DNA from: Candidatus Bathyarchaeota archaeon
GTDB taxonomy: Archaea > Thermoproteota > Bathyarchaeia > Bathyarchaeales > Bathycorpusculaceae
Direction: 5' to 3'
Assembly: GCA_026014585.1 (NCBI GenBank)
Contig: JAOZIA010000022.1
Span: 248,001 to 312,000 of the forward strand
Length of the DNA stretch: 64,000 nucleotides
Part shown: in pieces, positions 43,296 to 53,218 of the stretch
Position numbering within the stretch: position 1 is the stretch's first letter
Layout: each line of letters opens with the position of its first letter
The notes under the pieces: model-generated
The model's database searches: none
Told to the model about the DNA's origin: nothing
The model's input: only the letters and a program-made list of their open reading frames with translations
Translations under genes and position numbers: made by a program

Positions 43296-46200
43296 TTAAT
43301 GTTTGCGCTGTCTTTTTAAGACAACAAACGCTCCTGCAATTATCAAAACAGCAACAACTACCAAGATGATCCACATGGTAAAGTCGGCTGCTGGCTGGAC
43401 CGTGAAGGTTATATCTAGCTGGTGCGTGCTAAAGCTGACTGTAAAGTAGACGTAGTAGTTTTGGCTGTCCTCTGTGAAGCTTTGGTTTGGTGCTGCTACA
43501 CCATCAATATTGACAACTGGGTTAACGCCGTTTGGAATTTGGCTTTTAGATATGGTTATGTTGGTGTAGCCTGAGGTTCCAGTTTCACCCTGCAATGTAA
43601 AGGAGAGGGTTATTTGAGAGTTGGATTGGTTTGTGGTTAAGGTTATTCCTGAGAACTGCGCCGCTGTTATGTTACCATTTATTGTCAAGGTTACTGTTTC
43701 TTCATTGTCGTTTGTGCCGTGTATTGTTTGAATTGAGCTTGGTGCTATGTTCAGGGTGCTTGTTCCAGTGTGACCGTTTCCATCATCAACAGTTATAGTT
43801 GTTGAACCGTTTCCTCTAAGAGTAACTTGAAGCGTCAAAACACCGTTTGAGAATGTGCCATTTGCAGGGCTGATTGTGCCTTGGCTTGTGCTTAACGTTA
43901 CGGTGCCGTTGAAGTTGGTTGCAGTGTTTCCTGCAACGTCCTTGGCAGTTAAGGTTATTTCAAAAGGTATACCTGAGACACAACTGCTTGGAGCATCCAC
44001 GTTGAAATTATAGACATCACCCGCGGTTACGGTGAGCATTGTAGACACTGTTTTTTCTGCGTATGTTGTTGAAACGTTATAGTTTCCTATTAAACCTGCA
44101 ACCACAGTGTTTCCGTTAATTAATTCACCATCCACCGCGTACTCTGAACCACTGGAAACGTCCCAGCTGTTGCCAAATACATCAAAGGCAAGCGTGACAT
44201 AATTTACTGAGTTACCCGATTGGACACTGGTTTCTTGTGGGCTAAGGGTTATGTGGTCTACAGCTTCTGCGTGAGCATTGATTGTAAAGGTTGTTGATGC
44301 TGGGAGCACGTCTGTGCTTGTAGCGGTGAGTTCGGGTGTTCCAGCAGCAGTGTCTCTATAGTACAAGTTTACGGTGCTTTCGCCTTCAGGAATTGTTAAG
44401 AAAGTTACCTGGTTTGTGCCTGCTGCGTCACTGTAAAATGCGCCTGTTGTCGAGCTTGATGCCAAGTCCACGGTTACACCTGAAGTTACAGCACCATAAG
44501 CATCCTGCAACTCCAAAGTAATCACTGAGGACATTTGATTAACAGCCAATGGCTGTTCGCCTCCAACAGCGAAAACCAAATATGTACTGTAACTTTCGCT
44601 ATATGGCAAATAATCATAAAGTGTCCCAAGGGTGGCATTGTTGAAGCTGCCCAACAAGTCAAAAGTGGAATCGATGAAACCGTCATAGTTTGCGTCGGTT
44701 CCTGTTTGGCTTGGACCTGTTCCGTTGGGGTAAGCCCAAAAGTTGCCTCCGATCCTGCTTGGGTTACCGAAGATGCGGTTGCCGTTCTGCAGGGTTGTGT
44801 TTAGGTTAAGGATTACATTGTTGAAAGGCAGGTTTAAGCCTGAGTAGGTGTTGTTGAAGCAGATGGGGTCAACGTATGCTGTGTCGTTTATCATGTTGTT
44901 GTAGAAGTAGAGTTTTTGACCTGTAAAATCGTCGGGAACTTGATTGACGATGAAAAAGAACGTGTAAATGTTGTCACGGAATATGTTGTCGTGCACAAGA
45001 GTTGTTGCTGTGTCATTGTTTGTTATATCCCACATTAATGCATCATAGTTGTTTTCAAATAGGTTGTTGGCTATTGTGCAGTTTGAATTTTGGGCTTCTA
45101 CACCACCGCAGTAAGCTGCTTGAACTAATCCGTTATTTCTGAAGATATTGTCTGTGATGTTTACGTTATTTAATAGTTCACTGTAGATTGCTTGACTATT
45201 GTCAGTCATTATGCAGTTGTGAATTGTACCGTTTGCTGCTGTGAAAATTTCTGTGCCCCAACCATCACCACTCATGTTAAGGTTTGAAAGCTCAAAGTTG
45301 AAGCATTCAGCTATTGTTACTCCATCTATGCTGTTGTTGTTTAGTATGCAGTCTTGAATTGTTGAGTTTAGGCATTCTATGAGCTGTATTCCTGATCTTT
45401 CTTGATTGTTATTTGCTGTGCAGTTTTGAATTTGGGTATTGAGTACTTCTGCACCGTAAAATCCGATCAGCCCATTGTTGTTAAATGTGCAGTTTCTCGC
45501 GCTTACTCCATCAGCAGCTTCAATAAAAGCACCTAAATATGAGTTATTATTCAAAAACACGTTGCTGAAAGTAACGTTGCCACCCCCGAAAGTGTACACA
45601 CCTGAAAAACTATTATTGCTCAAATTTGAATCGGTCAAAGTAAAGTTATTAGCAATTCCAAATATGCCCACCATACTGTTTTCAACATGCAGATTTCGTA
45701 TAGTAATGTTAGAAACTATATCAAGCAAAACCGCCCTAGATGAACCACTTGCATATGTTTCTATCAGGTAGTTTTGACCGTCAATGTTAACGTTATCTGA
45801 AGCAACAACTATGGCGGTCTCTTCGCCGCTATATGGAGCAGCCACTTTGTAGTTGCCTGGTTGCGTAATTATGGCGGGCAGAGTTATGGGTACCCAACTG
45901 TTCACATCAAAATCTAAGCTGTAGGGGTGATAGTCATAAGCCACTCCGATAACTGCATTACCAAATAGTTCGAAGGGGGCATCAATAAAGCCGTCTTGGT
46001 CGGCATCGGTACCTGTTTGGCTAAATCCTGTACCGTCAGGGTGTGCCCAGAAGTTTCCGCTTACCAAGGGTCCGTTGCTGTATGGTCTTATTCCAAGTGC
46101 AATAGTTCCGTTTAGACTTAGGAAGGACTCATTGAAAGGTATGTAGGTGCCTGAAAAGTTGCCGTGGAAGCTCAGTGGGTCAACGTATTGGGTATCGTTA

Positions 46201-47486
46201 ACGAGGTTGTTGGTGAAAATTACTGTTACGTTGCTGTCGCCTGTCGGGACTTCTTGGTCAAAAAAGAACGTGTAAGCGTTATTTTGGAATACGTTATTTC
46301 TAAATATTTGTGTACTTGCCGAAACGGTGTCATTATCCGATTCTATCATGATTGCGTCATAGTTGTTTTTGAAGAGGCTGTTGTCTATGGTGGCGTTAAT
46401 GTTGTATCCTTGAAAACCGCCATAATAATCGTCTTCCACAGCCATTCCATTATTGGTTATGTTGTTATGTGTGAATCGGGCATTGTTGAGTTCACCAACA
46501 AATAGTCCTTGCAGGTTGTTGCTAAAATCGCAGTTTTCAACCAGTATGTTGCTTCCGACGCCGCCCCACATGCCTAATTGGTCGTTATCGTTGCTTTGGA
46601 TGTTTTGTAGGGCGAAATTGTTGCAGAGGTACTCGCTAAAACCGTTCCAAGAGTTGCCGTTGAAGGCAGAGTTAGTTACGGTAAAGTTTTCGCATTGAAC
46701 AACAAAGATTCCGTTATTATATTCAGTGAGGCACACGTTACAGGATGAAATATCAAAATTACTTGACCCCCAAATTTCAAAGTTGCAGTCATAGTTTGAT
46801 ATTGCATCACAGTTGACTATGTGGAAATTTGTCGAGTTTGTTAGGCGGAGTCCTTCATAATTATCGTTTAGGGTGCAGTTTTCAATGTTGAAATTGTTGC
46901 AAAAATGCGGGAATAAACCGTACTCTTCACAGTTGTCCACATATAAGTCCTTCAAATCAAACTCATCACAATAAACCGCGACCACACCCGAACCAGCACC
47001 ATCAACCATGTTGCAGTCCAAAATGTTAAAGTCACTGCAATTTTCAAGTACTAATCCCACATACGCTGGTTTAGATACATTACAGTTTTGAACAGTGAAA
47101 TCTGTGCAAGCCAAAAAACCAAAACCAGCCCAACTGTAACCATTAGCTGAAGAGGTAACATTGATGTTTTGCAACAAAATGTTGGTTTGACCTTCGGATA
47201 TAACCATGGTTTGGTTTGCTTCAAACGATAGCGCAAAGTCTTGGCCGTCAACCACGACGTTACTGGCGTTAATCATTAATCCATATTCAGTGGTTCCACT
47301 GTAGGGCGCAATTATTCGGTAGTTGCCAGCCTGCGTGATAGTGTATGGCAAGGTAATGTCAGTCCATGCGTCAATTGCTTGGGCTGGACTAACCACTTCA
47401 GCCACGGTTATGAATGAGAGCAGAAAGATTAGGGAGAAAACACATAATTTTTTCATTTTTGAAGTATAAATGTTATTTTTATGCAT
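43296..47486 (-). CDS. Giant surface protein with duplicated parallel beta-helix (NosD-like) and Ig-like domains
   Basis: A 1,396-residue exported protein: signal peptide (about 1-38), then two copies of a module. Each copy opens with W-x-x-ITLP-x-x-ITQ-x-GNY-x-x-x-APYSG (about residues 41 and 531) and runs through many Asn-rich right-handed beta-helix turns (NNxF, NCxxxNN). Three Ig-like/invasin-like domains follow (about 990-1250). Further sandwich repeats lead to a C-terminal membrane helix (about 1365-1388) and basic end KRQRKH. Beta-helix proteins bind or cleave polysaccharides; here the many turns may serve adhesion. No sorting motif or dockerin. Antisense ORFs inside it are shadows. 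Confidence 0.85.
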   Translation of the reverse strand: MHKNNIYTSKMKKLCVFSLIFLLSFITVAEVVSPAQAIDAWTDITLPYTITQAGNYRIIAPYSGTTEYGLMINASNVVVDGQDFALSFEANQTMVISEGQTNILLQNINVTSSANGYSWAGFGFLACTDFTVQNCNVSKPAYVGLVLENCSDFNILDCNMVDGAGSGVVAVYCDEFDLKDLYVDNCEEYGLFPHFCNNFNIENCTLNDNYEGLRLTNSTNFHIVNCDAISNYDCNFEIWGSSNFDISSCNVCLTEYNNGIFVVQCENFTVTNSAFNGNSWNGFSEYLCNNFALQNIQSNDNDQLGMWGGVGSNILVENCDFSNNLQGLFVGELNNARFTHNNITNNGMAVEDDYYGGFQGYNINATIDNSLFKNNYDAIMIESDNDTVSASTQIFRNNVFQNNAYTFFFDQEVPTGDSNVTVIFTNNLVNDTQYVDPLSFHGNFSGTYIPFNESFLSLNGTIALGIRPYSNGPLVSGNFWAHPDGTGFSQTGTDADQDGFIDAPFELFGNAVIGVAYDYHPYSLDFDVNSWVPITLPAIITQPGNYKVAAPYSGEETAIVVASDNVNIDGQNYLIETYASGSSRAVLLDIVSNITIRNLHVENSMVGIFGIANNFTLTDSNLSNNSFSGVYTFGGGNVTFSNVFLNNNSYLGAFIEAADGVSARNCTFNNNGLIGFYGAEVLNTQIQNCTANNNQERSGIQLIECLNSTIQDCILNNNSIDGVTIAECFNFELSNLNMSGDGWGTEIFTAANGTIHNCIMTDNSQAIYSELLNNVNITDNIFRNNGLVQAAYCGGVEAQNSNCTIANNLFENNYDALMWDITNNDTATTLVHDNIFRDNIYTFFFIVNQVPDDFTGQKLYFYNNMINDTAYVDPICFNNTYSGLNLPFNNVILNLNTTLQNGNRIFGNPSRIGGNFWAYPNGTGPSQTGTDANYDGFIDSTFDLLGSFNNATLGTLYDYLPYSESYSTYLVFAVGGEQPLAVNQMSSVITLELQDAYGAVTSGVTVDLASSSTTGAFYSDAAGTNQVTFLTIPEGESTVNLYYRDTAAGTPELTATSTDVLPASTTFTINAHAEAVDHITLSPQETSVQSGNSVNYVTLAFDVFGNSWDVSSGSEYAVDGELINGNTVVAGLIGNYNVSTTYAEKTVSTMLTVTAGDVYNFNVDAPSSCVSGIPFEITLTAKDVAGNTATNFNGTVTLSTSQGTISPANGTFSNGVLTLQVTLRGNGSTTITVDDGNGHTGTSTLNIAPSSIQTIHGTNDNEETVTLTINGNITAAQFSGITLTTNQSNSQITLSFTLQGETGTSGYTNITISKSQIPNGVNPVVNIDGVAAPNQSFTEDSQNYYVYFTVSFSTHQLDITFTVQPAADFTMWIILVVVAVLIIAGAFVVLKRQRKH

Positions 47487-47645
47487 GTGGATTGTACCTC
47501 AATTAAAGCGGCAGGTATATCCTGTAAGATATAGCAGTCGCTCTGTTGCTAATTTCGCAATATACAATATATAAGAGTTACTTTGCACCAATACGTAGTC
47601 CCCTAAAAATCAAGCAAAAATTGACCAAAAGCTCATAAAAACGGG

Positions 47646-48308
47646 TTAATTGAGGGTTTTTTGCACTGTCCCCTTCTCGCTAAGAACCCGCTTTGCAGGT
47701 TTCCAAGACTTACGCACACAAGCAGGATAATCATCATTATCTGCAACCCAGCTTTTCAGAAAAGCCAATGTCTTCTTATCATGCATGTACCCTGAACCAA
47801 AATCCCCAAATTCAACCCGCAACGCCTCGATTTCGCGATCACGCTCAACCTTAGCAATAATGGATGCGGCGGAAACTACTGGGAAGAGCATGTCGGCTTT
47901 GTGTTTGGAGATTATTTGGGGACTGCATTTTAGGCATTCTTTGATGTATAACCCAAATTTTTCTTCCACAATGTCGGCTGCGTCCACGTATGCTTGGTCA
48001 GGTTTTAGGTGTTCGATGATTTTTGCCATGGTTTGGGCTTCGAGGCGGTTGAGTTTTTGGTTTTTAATGGTGCATTCTACGGCGAGGTCAATTATGCAGG
48101 GTGCAACCTTTTCAACATGGTGAACGTGAATTATTTGCAGGATTTGATCGTAGAGGGTTTCACGTTTTTTAGGCGTCAACAACTTAGAATCCTTAACACC
48201 CATCCCTTCCAGCGCCGCCATGTTTTCGGCTTGAACTGCTATGCCTGCGACAACTAAGGGTCCAATAACGCATCCGCGCCCAGCCTCATCAACACCCGCA
48301 ACCAACAT
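47646..48308 (-). CDS. rnhB: Ribonuclease HII
   Basis: A 220-residue RNase HII that removes ribonucleotides from DNA and RNA primers. The first motif is GVDEAGRGCVIGPLVVAGI with the catalytic Asp-Glu pair. The third acidic residue is in AYVDAAD and the fourth is in VERDREIEALR. Length and motifs are normal for the archaeal enzyme. It is followed, in the gene direction, by the beta-helix protein after a 159-base gap. Confidence 0.96.
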   Translation of the reverse strand: MLVAGVDEAGRGCVIGPLVVAGIAVQAENMAALEGMGVKDSKLLTPKKRETLYDQILQIIHVHHVEKVAPCIIDLAVECTIKNQKLNRLEAQTMAKIIEHLKPDQAYVDAADIVEEKFGLYIKECLKCSPQIISKHKADMLFPVVSAASIIAKVERDREIEALRVEFGDFGSGYMHDKKTLAFLKSWVADNDDYPACVRKSWKPAKRVLSEKGTVQKTLN

Positions 48309-48394
48309 GATTATACCTCAAACTTGAAAGTACACTTTACTTAGAACTTATAACGATTCCCATAAAACACAAAACAAGAAAATAATGGGGCAGC

Positions 48395-49126
48395 TTACTT
48401 TGTTTTTTGGGCAACAATCATTGCGTGTGCCTTGTCGTAGGGTTCTAAATCCACAATTTCCGTCACGTTGTAGCCGCGTTTGCGTAGGACTTCTGCTTCC
48501 ATACGGTAAACCACTTCAGGCGCAAGTGTAACGTCGATGCTTTGGGATTTGCATGCCAACATCACCCAGCCACCCGTCTTAAGCAGCGCGTCCGCGTTGT
48601 CTGCGAGAAGTTTTGCTTGCTCGGGCTGAGCCACATCACAATAAACCACATCAACTTTTCCCGAAATAAACATGGCATAATGCTCAGGGAACCGTGCATC
48701 GTCTAGGAAGGGTGAGATGTTACCTCGAAAAGACGCAACGTTGTTAACTAAGTCACGCATTGAACGGGACGCAAACTCAATACAGTAAACGTGTCCACAG
48801 TCGCCCACGATGTCGGAGACGTGGCTGGGTGTGGTTCCTGATGCTGCGCCTAAGTAGAGGACTTTGCTGCAGGGTTCAATGGGCACATTTTTTAAGCCTT
48901 TAATGATTGCGCCTGCGAGTTTGCTGCGAAAAGCGTCCCATACACGGTATTCTTCGCCTTTGAAATGGAGTAGGCGTTCGCCGTAAACGGTGCGTTTTGG
49001 GGCGAGGTTTTTGGTTGCTAAGCGTTGGGAGCCGTCGTCAAGGGTGGCTTGGTAGATTTCTTTGAATTGAGGGTGAGGTCGGACTTTAACGTGCACGCTT
49101 GTCTCTTCCTCGGTTCTTTCCACCAT
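48395..49126 (-). CDS. flpA: Fibrillarin-like rRNA/tRNA 2'-O-methyltransferase
   Basis: A protein of about 243 residues that methylates ribose 2'-OH groups as the catalytic part of C/D box RNPs with Nop5 and L7Ae. SAM-binding motifs are VLYLGAASGTTPSHVSDIVG and IEFASRSMRDL; KVDVVYCDVAQPEQ and GWVMLACKSQSIDV follow. The frame is open far upstream inside nop5, but family length places the start at ATG 49126 (MVERTEE) or ATG 49138 (MAEGMVE), inside the 3' end of nop5. It therefore overlaps nop5 by about 41-53 bases. Confidence 0.94.
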   Translation of the reverse strand: MVERTEEETSVHVKVRPHPQFKEIYQATLDDGSQRLATKNLAPKRTVYGERLLHFKGEEYRVWDAFRSKLAGAIIKGLKNVPIEPCSKVLYLGAASGTTPSHVSDIVGDCGHVYCIEFASRSMRDLVNNVASFRGNISPFLDDARFPEHYAMFISGKVDVVYCDVAQPEQAKLLADNADALLKTGGWVMLACKSQSIDVTLAPEVVYRMEAEVLRKRGYNVTEIVDLEPYDKAHAMIVAQKTK

Positions 49127-50435
49127 GCCCTCCGCCATATTTGCCGCCGCCGAAACGTCTGGGGCCACGGTTATCACGGTTAAAGTCTCGTCTGGGTCGG
49201 AAATCACGGTCGCCTCTGTCTCTGCGGTCACCGCCTCTGTCGCGGTCTCTGCGTTCTGTCTCGGGCTTCTTTTCTTTTGGTGGTGGAGCTTCCTTGTATT
49301 TCTCCATGATTTCTGCGATGCGTTGGTCGATTTCTGCGCGTAGTTTATCGGCGATGTAGTTTCCGCCAAACGCGTCTGCGCGGGCTGCAATGCTTAGTTT
49401 ACCTGCGATGACACGGGCGATTTTTCCACGTTGCCACCGTTTAGCGTCATGTAAAAGATTATGCTGGAAAATTAAGCCGTGCTTTGGAGGTCGCGCGCCT
49501 GTTTTTAGGCTGCGGAACAATGCTTTTTCTGCACCCAAAACTTGGATGGTGCTGGCGGGGCGCATTGCAAGGTTTTGTAAACTACCTGCAAGAGCAATTA
49601 GTCGTGCGCCAAGGAGAGCGCCTGCGACGGTGCGCACGTTAGGTGCGAGTTCCTCCATGGTTTTGTCCACGTAAGCTTCCATGCTTTTGCGCAACTCATA
49701 CATTGCCAGTACGTCTTTGGCTAAGGCTTGAATCTGAGTCAGGTCTGATTCGGAAACGTCGGCACCCATGGATGCTTGAGCAGCTTGCATAAGGATTTGG
49801 GCGCGTTCTTTGGGAATGTTTTCTGCTTCCAAAACCTCGGGAACATAGTTTTCTTTGTCGCCTACGTTTTGGGCTAAACGCGCGTAGGTTTCGTGTTTTT
49901 CGATTAAGCGGTCAAGTTCGGGGAAGTAAACGCCGTACCATTCACGCAGCCTGCCCATGAACAGGTTCACGGTGCGGTCAAGGTCATCAAGAGTCTGGAT
50001 TGCTTGCGCGATTATGAGGTCACGTTTTTCTGATGCGCCTTTGATACGGAGCTTGGCTAGGTCCATGCTGACGTTGCGGTTCCAGATGCTAAGTTCCTGC
50101 TCATCAGAGACAAAACCAGATTCAATTGCGACTTGGTTCATGCGTCCCCGAAGAACCTCAGCTTGTGCGGGAGTTGTTACTTCTATGGTTAGGTCCATTT
50201 TGCGGCGGGCTTCTTCTGCGATGTTGCCGTTTTCAAAAACAAATATGTCATATCCTGCGGTTTTTAGCAGGCTGATTAGTGAGAACATTTCGTCTGAGAG
50301 TTTGCCGGCTTCCACTTTTAGCAGGCTTTTTGCTGCTGCCTGTGGCTTCTTTTTAAACAGTGCTTTTTCGATTAGACTGTTTTTGTCGTCGAAACCTGCA
50401 ACTCCGAACGGATACTGAACGATGAACGCTTTCAT
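49086..50435 (-). CDS. nop5: C/D box RNP core protein Nop5 (Nop56/58 homologue) with RGG-like tail
   Basis: A 449-residue Nop domain protein that bridges L7Ae-bound guide RNA and fibrillarin. It has an N-terminal fibrillarin-binding domain (about 1-120), a coiled coil (about 120-240) and a Nop domain with the signature GARLIALAGSLQNLAMRPASTIQVLGAEKALFR (about 280-320). Residues about 385-449 form an Arg/Asp/Gly-rich tail with RGG, GGGKYGGGHGG and RRDF repeats, in place of the Lys/Glu-rich tail usual in archaea. The upstream start is ATG 50435. It is co-transcribed with the overlapping fibrillarin gene. Confidence 0.95.
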   Translation of the reverse strand: MKAFIVQYPFGVAGFDDKNSLIEKALFKKKPQAAAKSLLKVEAGKLSDEMFSLISLLKTAGYDIFVFENGNIAEEARRKMDLTIEVTTPAQAEVLRGRMNQVAIESGFVSDEQELSIWNRNVSMDLAKLRIKGASEKRDLIIAQAIQTLDDLDRTVNLFMGRLREWYGVYFPELDRLIEKHETYARLAQNVGDKENYVPEVLEAENIPKERAQILMQAAQASMGADVSESDLTQIQALAKDVLAMYELRKSMEAYVDKTMEELAPNVRTVAGALLGARLIALAGSLQNLAMRPASTIQVLGAEKALFRSLKTGARPPKHGLIFQHNLLHDAKRWQRGKIARVIAGKLSIAARADAFGGNYIADKLRAEIDQRIAEIMEKYKEAPPPKEKKPETERRDRDRGGDRRDRGDRDFRPRRDFNRDNRGPRRFGGGKYGGGHGGKNRGRDKRAR

Positions 50436-50672
50436 GCCAATTGCCTTCTATTCAAGCAGATATGTCAAGCCATAACCTAATAAAGAGTATTGTTATCACA
50501 CCCCCAAAAAGCCACTTTCAACACATAAAAAACCAAAAAATCGGTCATACCCAAAAATAGCCACTCATATAGGTATCCAAACTTCGGATTGTAAAAGATA
50601 GGAAAATTTCTTTTTAAGAGGTTTTATGTCGTCTTGCCTTTACAAAAGGTTATTAGGTCTATTCGCGGTTAA

Positions 50673-52247
50673 TTGTCACTTCATCCGAGGAACAGCCTGT
50701 TGGACAAACCTAAGCAAGGTACTGGTGGCGTACGACCGCTTGTGCTGATAATTTTAGATGGTTGGGGAATACAACCCAAAGAGTTAGGGAACGCCATAGC
50801 GCAGGCGCACCCCAAAGAAATGGCGCGATTATGGAAGGAATGCCCGCACACCACTCTTGATGCCTCATCAGAAGCAGTAGGTCTCCCCAACGGTATTATG
50901 GGTAACTCGGAAGTTGGACACTTAAACATTGGCGCCGGAAGAGTAGTTCTTCAGGACTTAGTCAGAATAAACAAGTCAATCCAAACCGGCGAGTTCTTCC
51001 AAAACCAGACCCTAAACAAGTACCTGCAAGAAGCAAAAAACAATAACAAAAACGTCCATTTAATGGGGCTGCTCTCAGATGGCGGCGTTCACAGCGACAT
51101 AACCCACCTCTACGCCCTGCTGGAACTTGCCAAAAAGTTGGGTTGCAAAAAAGTTTGGGTTCACCCGTTTCTTGACGGACGAGACACACCACCCAAAAGC
51201 GCCCAAAAATACATCCAAGCCCTAGAAGAAAAAATCCGTGATTTAGCGGTGGGTAAAATTGCGACTCTTATGGGTCGCTACTACTCGATGGATAGAGACC
51301 ACCGCTGGGACCGAACCGCAAAGGCATACTACGCAATCGCTTTAGGTCAAGGATTAGAAGACACATCTGCCGAGCACGTCCTCCAAGAAGCTTATCTGCG
51401 CAATGAAACTGACGAGTTTGTTCAGCCCACAGTAATTAAAAATGCGGATTATCAGGGTTTTGAAGATGGCGACGTAATTGTCTTTTTCAATTTCCGCTCC
51501 GATAGACCACGGCAGCTTGTTGAAAGCCTTTATGACAAAAACTTTAGCGCCTTTAACCGAAAAGGCTTCCACAAAACCCAAGTTATCTGCATGACAGAAT
51601 ATGACAAAGACTACAAGTTACCAACAGTTTTCCCGCCCGTTTGCCTAAAAAACAATCTGGGCCAAGTAATCAGCAGTCTGGGTTTGCGGCAGCTTCGTAT
51701 TGCTGAAACTGAAAAGTATGCGCATGTGACCTTCTTTTTTAATGGAGGCGAAGAAACCCCCAACAAGGGCGAAGATAGGATTCTTATAAATTCGCCCAAA
51801 GTTGCCACGTACGATTTAAAGCCTGAAATGAGTGCACAAGAAGTCACGGACATGTTAGTTGAGAAAATTCGGGCGCAGATTTACGATTTTATCCTTGTCA
51901 ACTATGCCAATCCAGACATGGTTGCGCACACTGCAGTTTTGCCCGCAACGATTAAGGCGATAAGTTTTGTTGATGAGTGTTTGGCAAGGGTGCTTTTAGC
52001 CATCAAAGAAGCCAACGGCTTAGGCATTGTAACCTCTGATCATGGGCATGCTGAACAGTTAATTGATTATGAAACGGGTGGTCCATGGACAGCACACACG
52101 CTCAATCCCGTGCCTTTCATAGTTGTAACGGACAAAAAAATTAAGTTGCATCATGGCAGATTAGGCGACATTGCACCTACTGTCCTGCAGTTGATGAATA
52201 TTAAGCAGCCAAAAGAAATGACGGGCTGCTCACTAATCGGCCCCTAA
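50673..52247 (+). CDS. gpmI: 2,3-bisphosphoglycerate-independent phosphoglycerate mutase (GpmI type)
   Basis: A glycolysis and gluconeogenesis enzyme that interconverts 3- and 2-phosphoglycerate in the cytoplasm. Hallmarks are LIILDGWG, GNSEVGHLNIGAGRVV with the catalytic Ser, LMGLLSDGGVHSDITHL, FLDGRDTPP, and VTSDHGHAEQL for the metal site. At 524 residues it is the full-length bacterial-type GpmI rather than the short archaeal ApgM. TTG 50673 gives the longest frame, but TTG 50700 has a GAGGAA site 8 bases upstream and may be the true start. It overlaps the convergent downstream gene by four bases. Confidence 0.95.
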   Translation: MSLHPRNSLLDKPKQGTGGVRPLVLIILDGWGIQPKELGNAIAQAHPKEMARLWKECPHTTLDASSEAVGLPNGIMGNSEVGHLNIGAGRVVLQDLVRINKSIQTGEFFQNQTLNKYLQEAKNNNKNVHLMGLLSDGGVHSDITHLYALLELAKKLGCKKVWVHPFLDGRDTPPKSAQKYIQALEEKIRDLAVGKIATLMGRYYSMDRDHRWDRTAKAYYAIALGQGLEDTSAEHVLQEAYLRNETDEFVQPTVIKNADYQGFEDGDVIVFFNFRSDRPRQLVESLYDKNFSAFNRKGFHKTQVICMTEYDKDYKLPTVFPPVCLKNNLGQVISSLGLRQLRIAETEKYAHVTFFFNGGEETPNKGEDRILINSPKVATYDLKPEMSAQEVTDMLVEKIRAQIYDFILVNYANPDMVAHTAVLPATIKAISFVDECLARVLLAIKEANGLGIVTSDHGHAEQLIDYETGGPWTAHTLNPVPFIVVTDKKIKLHHGRLGDIAPTVLQLMNIKQPKEMTGCSLIGP

Positions 52248-53218
52248 GATGGCAAGGTGGCATCTGCCTTTTTTAGTATTTCTCGTATCTGGTTTTGGGT
52301 TTCCTGAGGCGTGCCCGTAGTGTTTACAAGATAACAATCAGTCTGCCGCAGAAACCGCTTAAAGAAGTTGGTGCGCAACTCAAGTTTACGTTGGTCACGG
52401 ACAAGCTGGTGAGGATTACAAAAGTTATGCTCCAACAAATACGCTAATGCCTCATCAACGGTTAACGGCGTAACAACACGTTTGTCGGCGGAGTCACGTT
52501 TGAGCAAAATAACCTTTTTTATTGTACCCATGGGAATCACGCCACCTGCCCCCACAATCCAACGCACATTCACCACCGCACGTCCCCGCGAGTCAAGCTT
52601 AGCCTTATCCACGAGGCGCTCGTACTCGTTCCAGATTTTGCCAATATCCGCTTGGATATACGTGTTTTTTTCGCTACCAAACGCCAAGGGTTCGCGGGTG
52701 CTGAGGCGCACAAAGTACCAGTCGTCGCTGATTAGGCGAGCTGTGGGAATCCGCAGTAGCCCCCAAGAATGTGTGGTTTTGCCCGTTCCTGAAGGCGCAA
52801 TAATTGATACGCCCATGCAGTCTATGTCGATTGCTGCTCCATGCACACTGTAGATGTGGTGCTCATCCTCCAAGACGTCGCCTGCAACTGCGAGTGCGAT
52901 GCTTTTTATCCAGCCGTAATAGTCCACGTTGATTAGAAATGCGGTTTTGGTGTAGGGCTCATATTTAACGGTGAGGGGTAAGCCTTCCTCGTTGACTACG
53001 ATTAGGCGTCCGTGTGAGCGGGTGTTTTCGCTCATGGTGTAAAAATTGTCTTCCCAGTTGTCTTTGGTTCTCTGGCTTTCGGTTAAAAGTTTGATGCAGC
53101 AACCATAAATTTCAGCTTTTGAAGTGTAAAGTAGTTGAGGGGTGTATTTTTCGAAGAGTGCGTTTTTTTCTTCTTGGTCTATTAGCTGAATTTGGTAACT
53201 CAAAGACTTGTTCTCCAA
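52244..53218 (-). CDS. HPr kinase-like P-loop protein
   Basis: A 324-residue protein. The middle (about residues 125-260) is an HPr-kinase/PEPCK-type P-loop domain: a strand HGAAIDI, Walker A APSGTGKTTHSWG, then LISDDWYFV with the acidic pair. The N-terminal 120 residues are a mixed alpha/beta region. No HPr or PTS gene is visible, so the target is probably not HPr; archaeal members are uncharacterised. It is convergent with gpmI and overlaps its end by four bases. Confidence 0.75.
   Translation of the reverse strand: MENKSLSYQIQLIDQEEKNALFEKYTPQLLYTSKAEIYGCCIKLLTESQRTKDNWEDNFYTMSENTRSHGRLIVVNEEGLPLTVKYEPYTKTAFLINVDYYGWIKSIALAVAGDVLEDEHHIYSVHGAAIDIDCMGVSIIAPSGTGKTTHSWGLLRIPTARLISDDWYFVRLSTREPLAFGSEKNTYIQADIGKIWNEYERLVDKAKLDSRGRAVVNVRWIVGAGGVIPMGTIKKVILLKRDSADKRVVTPLTVDEALAYLLEHNFCNPHQLVRDQRKLELRTNFFKRFLRQTDCYLVNTTGTPQETQNQIREILKKADATLPS

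Noticed and set aside
46164-46505. A 113-codon ORF opposite the beta-helix protein
   Set aside because: It arises from the repetitive Asn-rich codons of the sense gene; the repeats on the sense strand are clearly protein-like.
43260-47640. CRISPR-like repeats in the Asn-rich region
   Set aside because: The repeats are degenerate codon-level repeats of a beta-helix protein, without constant repeat and spacer lengths. No CRISPR array was seen anywhere in the window.
48395-49390. A 331-residue fibrillarin with a long N-terminal extension
   Set aside because: The first 88 codons overlap nop5 in another frame and have no fibrillarin similarity; the frame is open only by chance. The start is placed at 49126 or 49138.
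49957-50418. A 153-codon ORF opposite nop5
   Set aside because: It is antisense to a certain gene with strong motifs; its Ser/Arg-rich product has no domain pattern.
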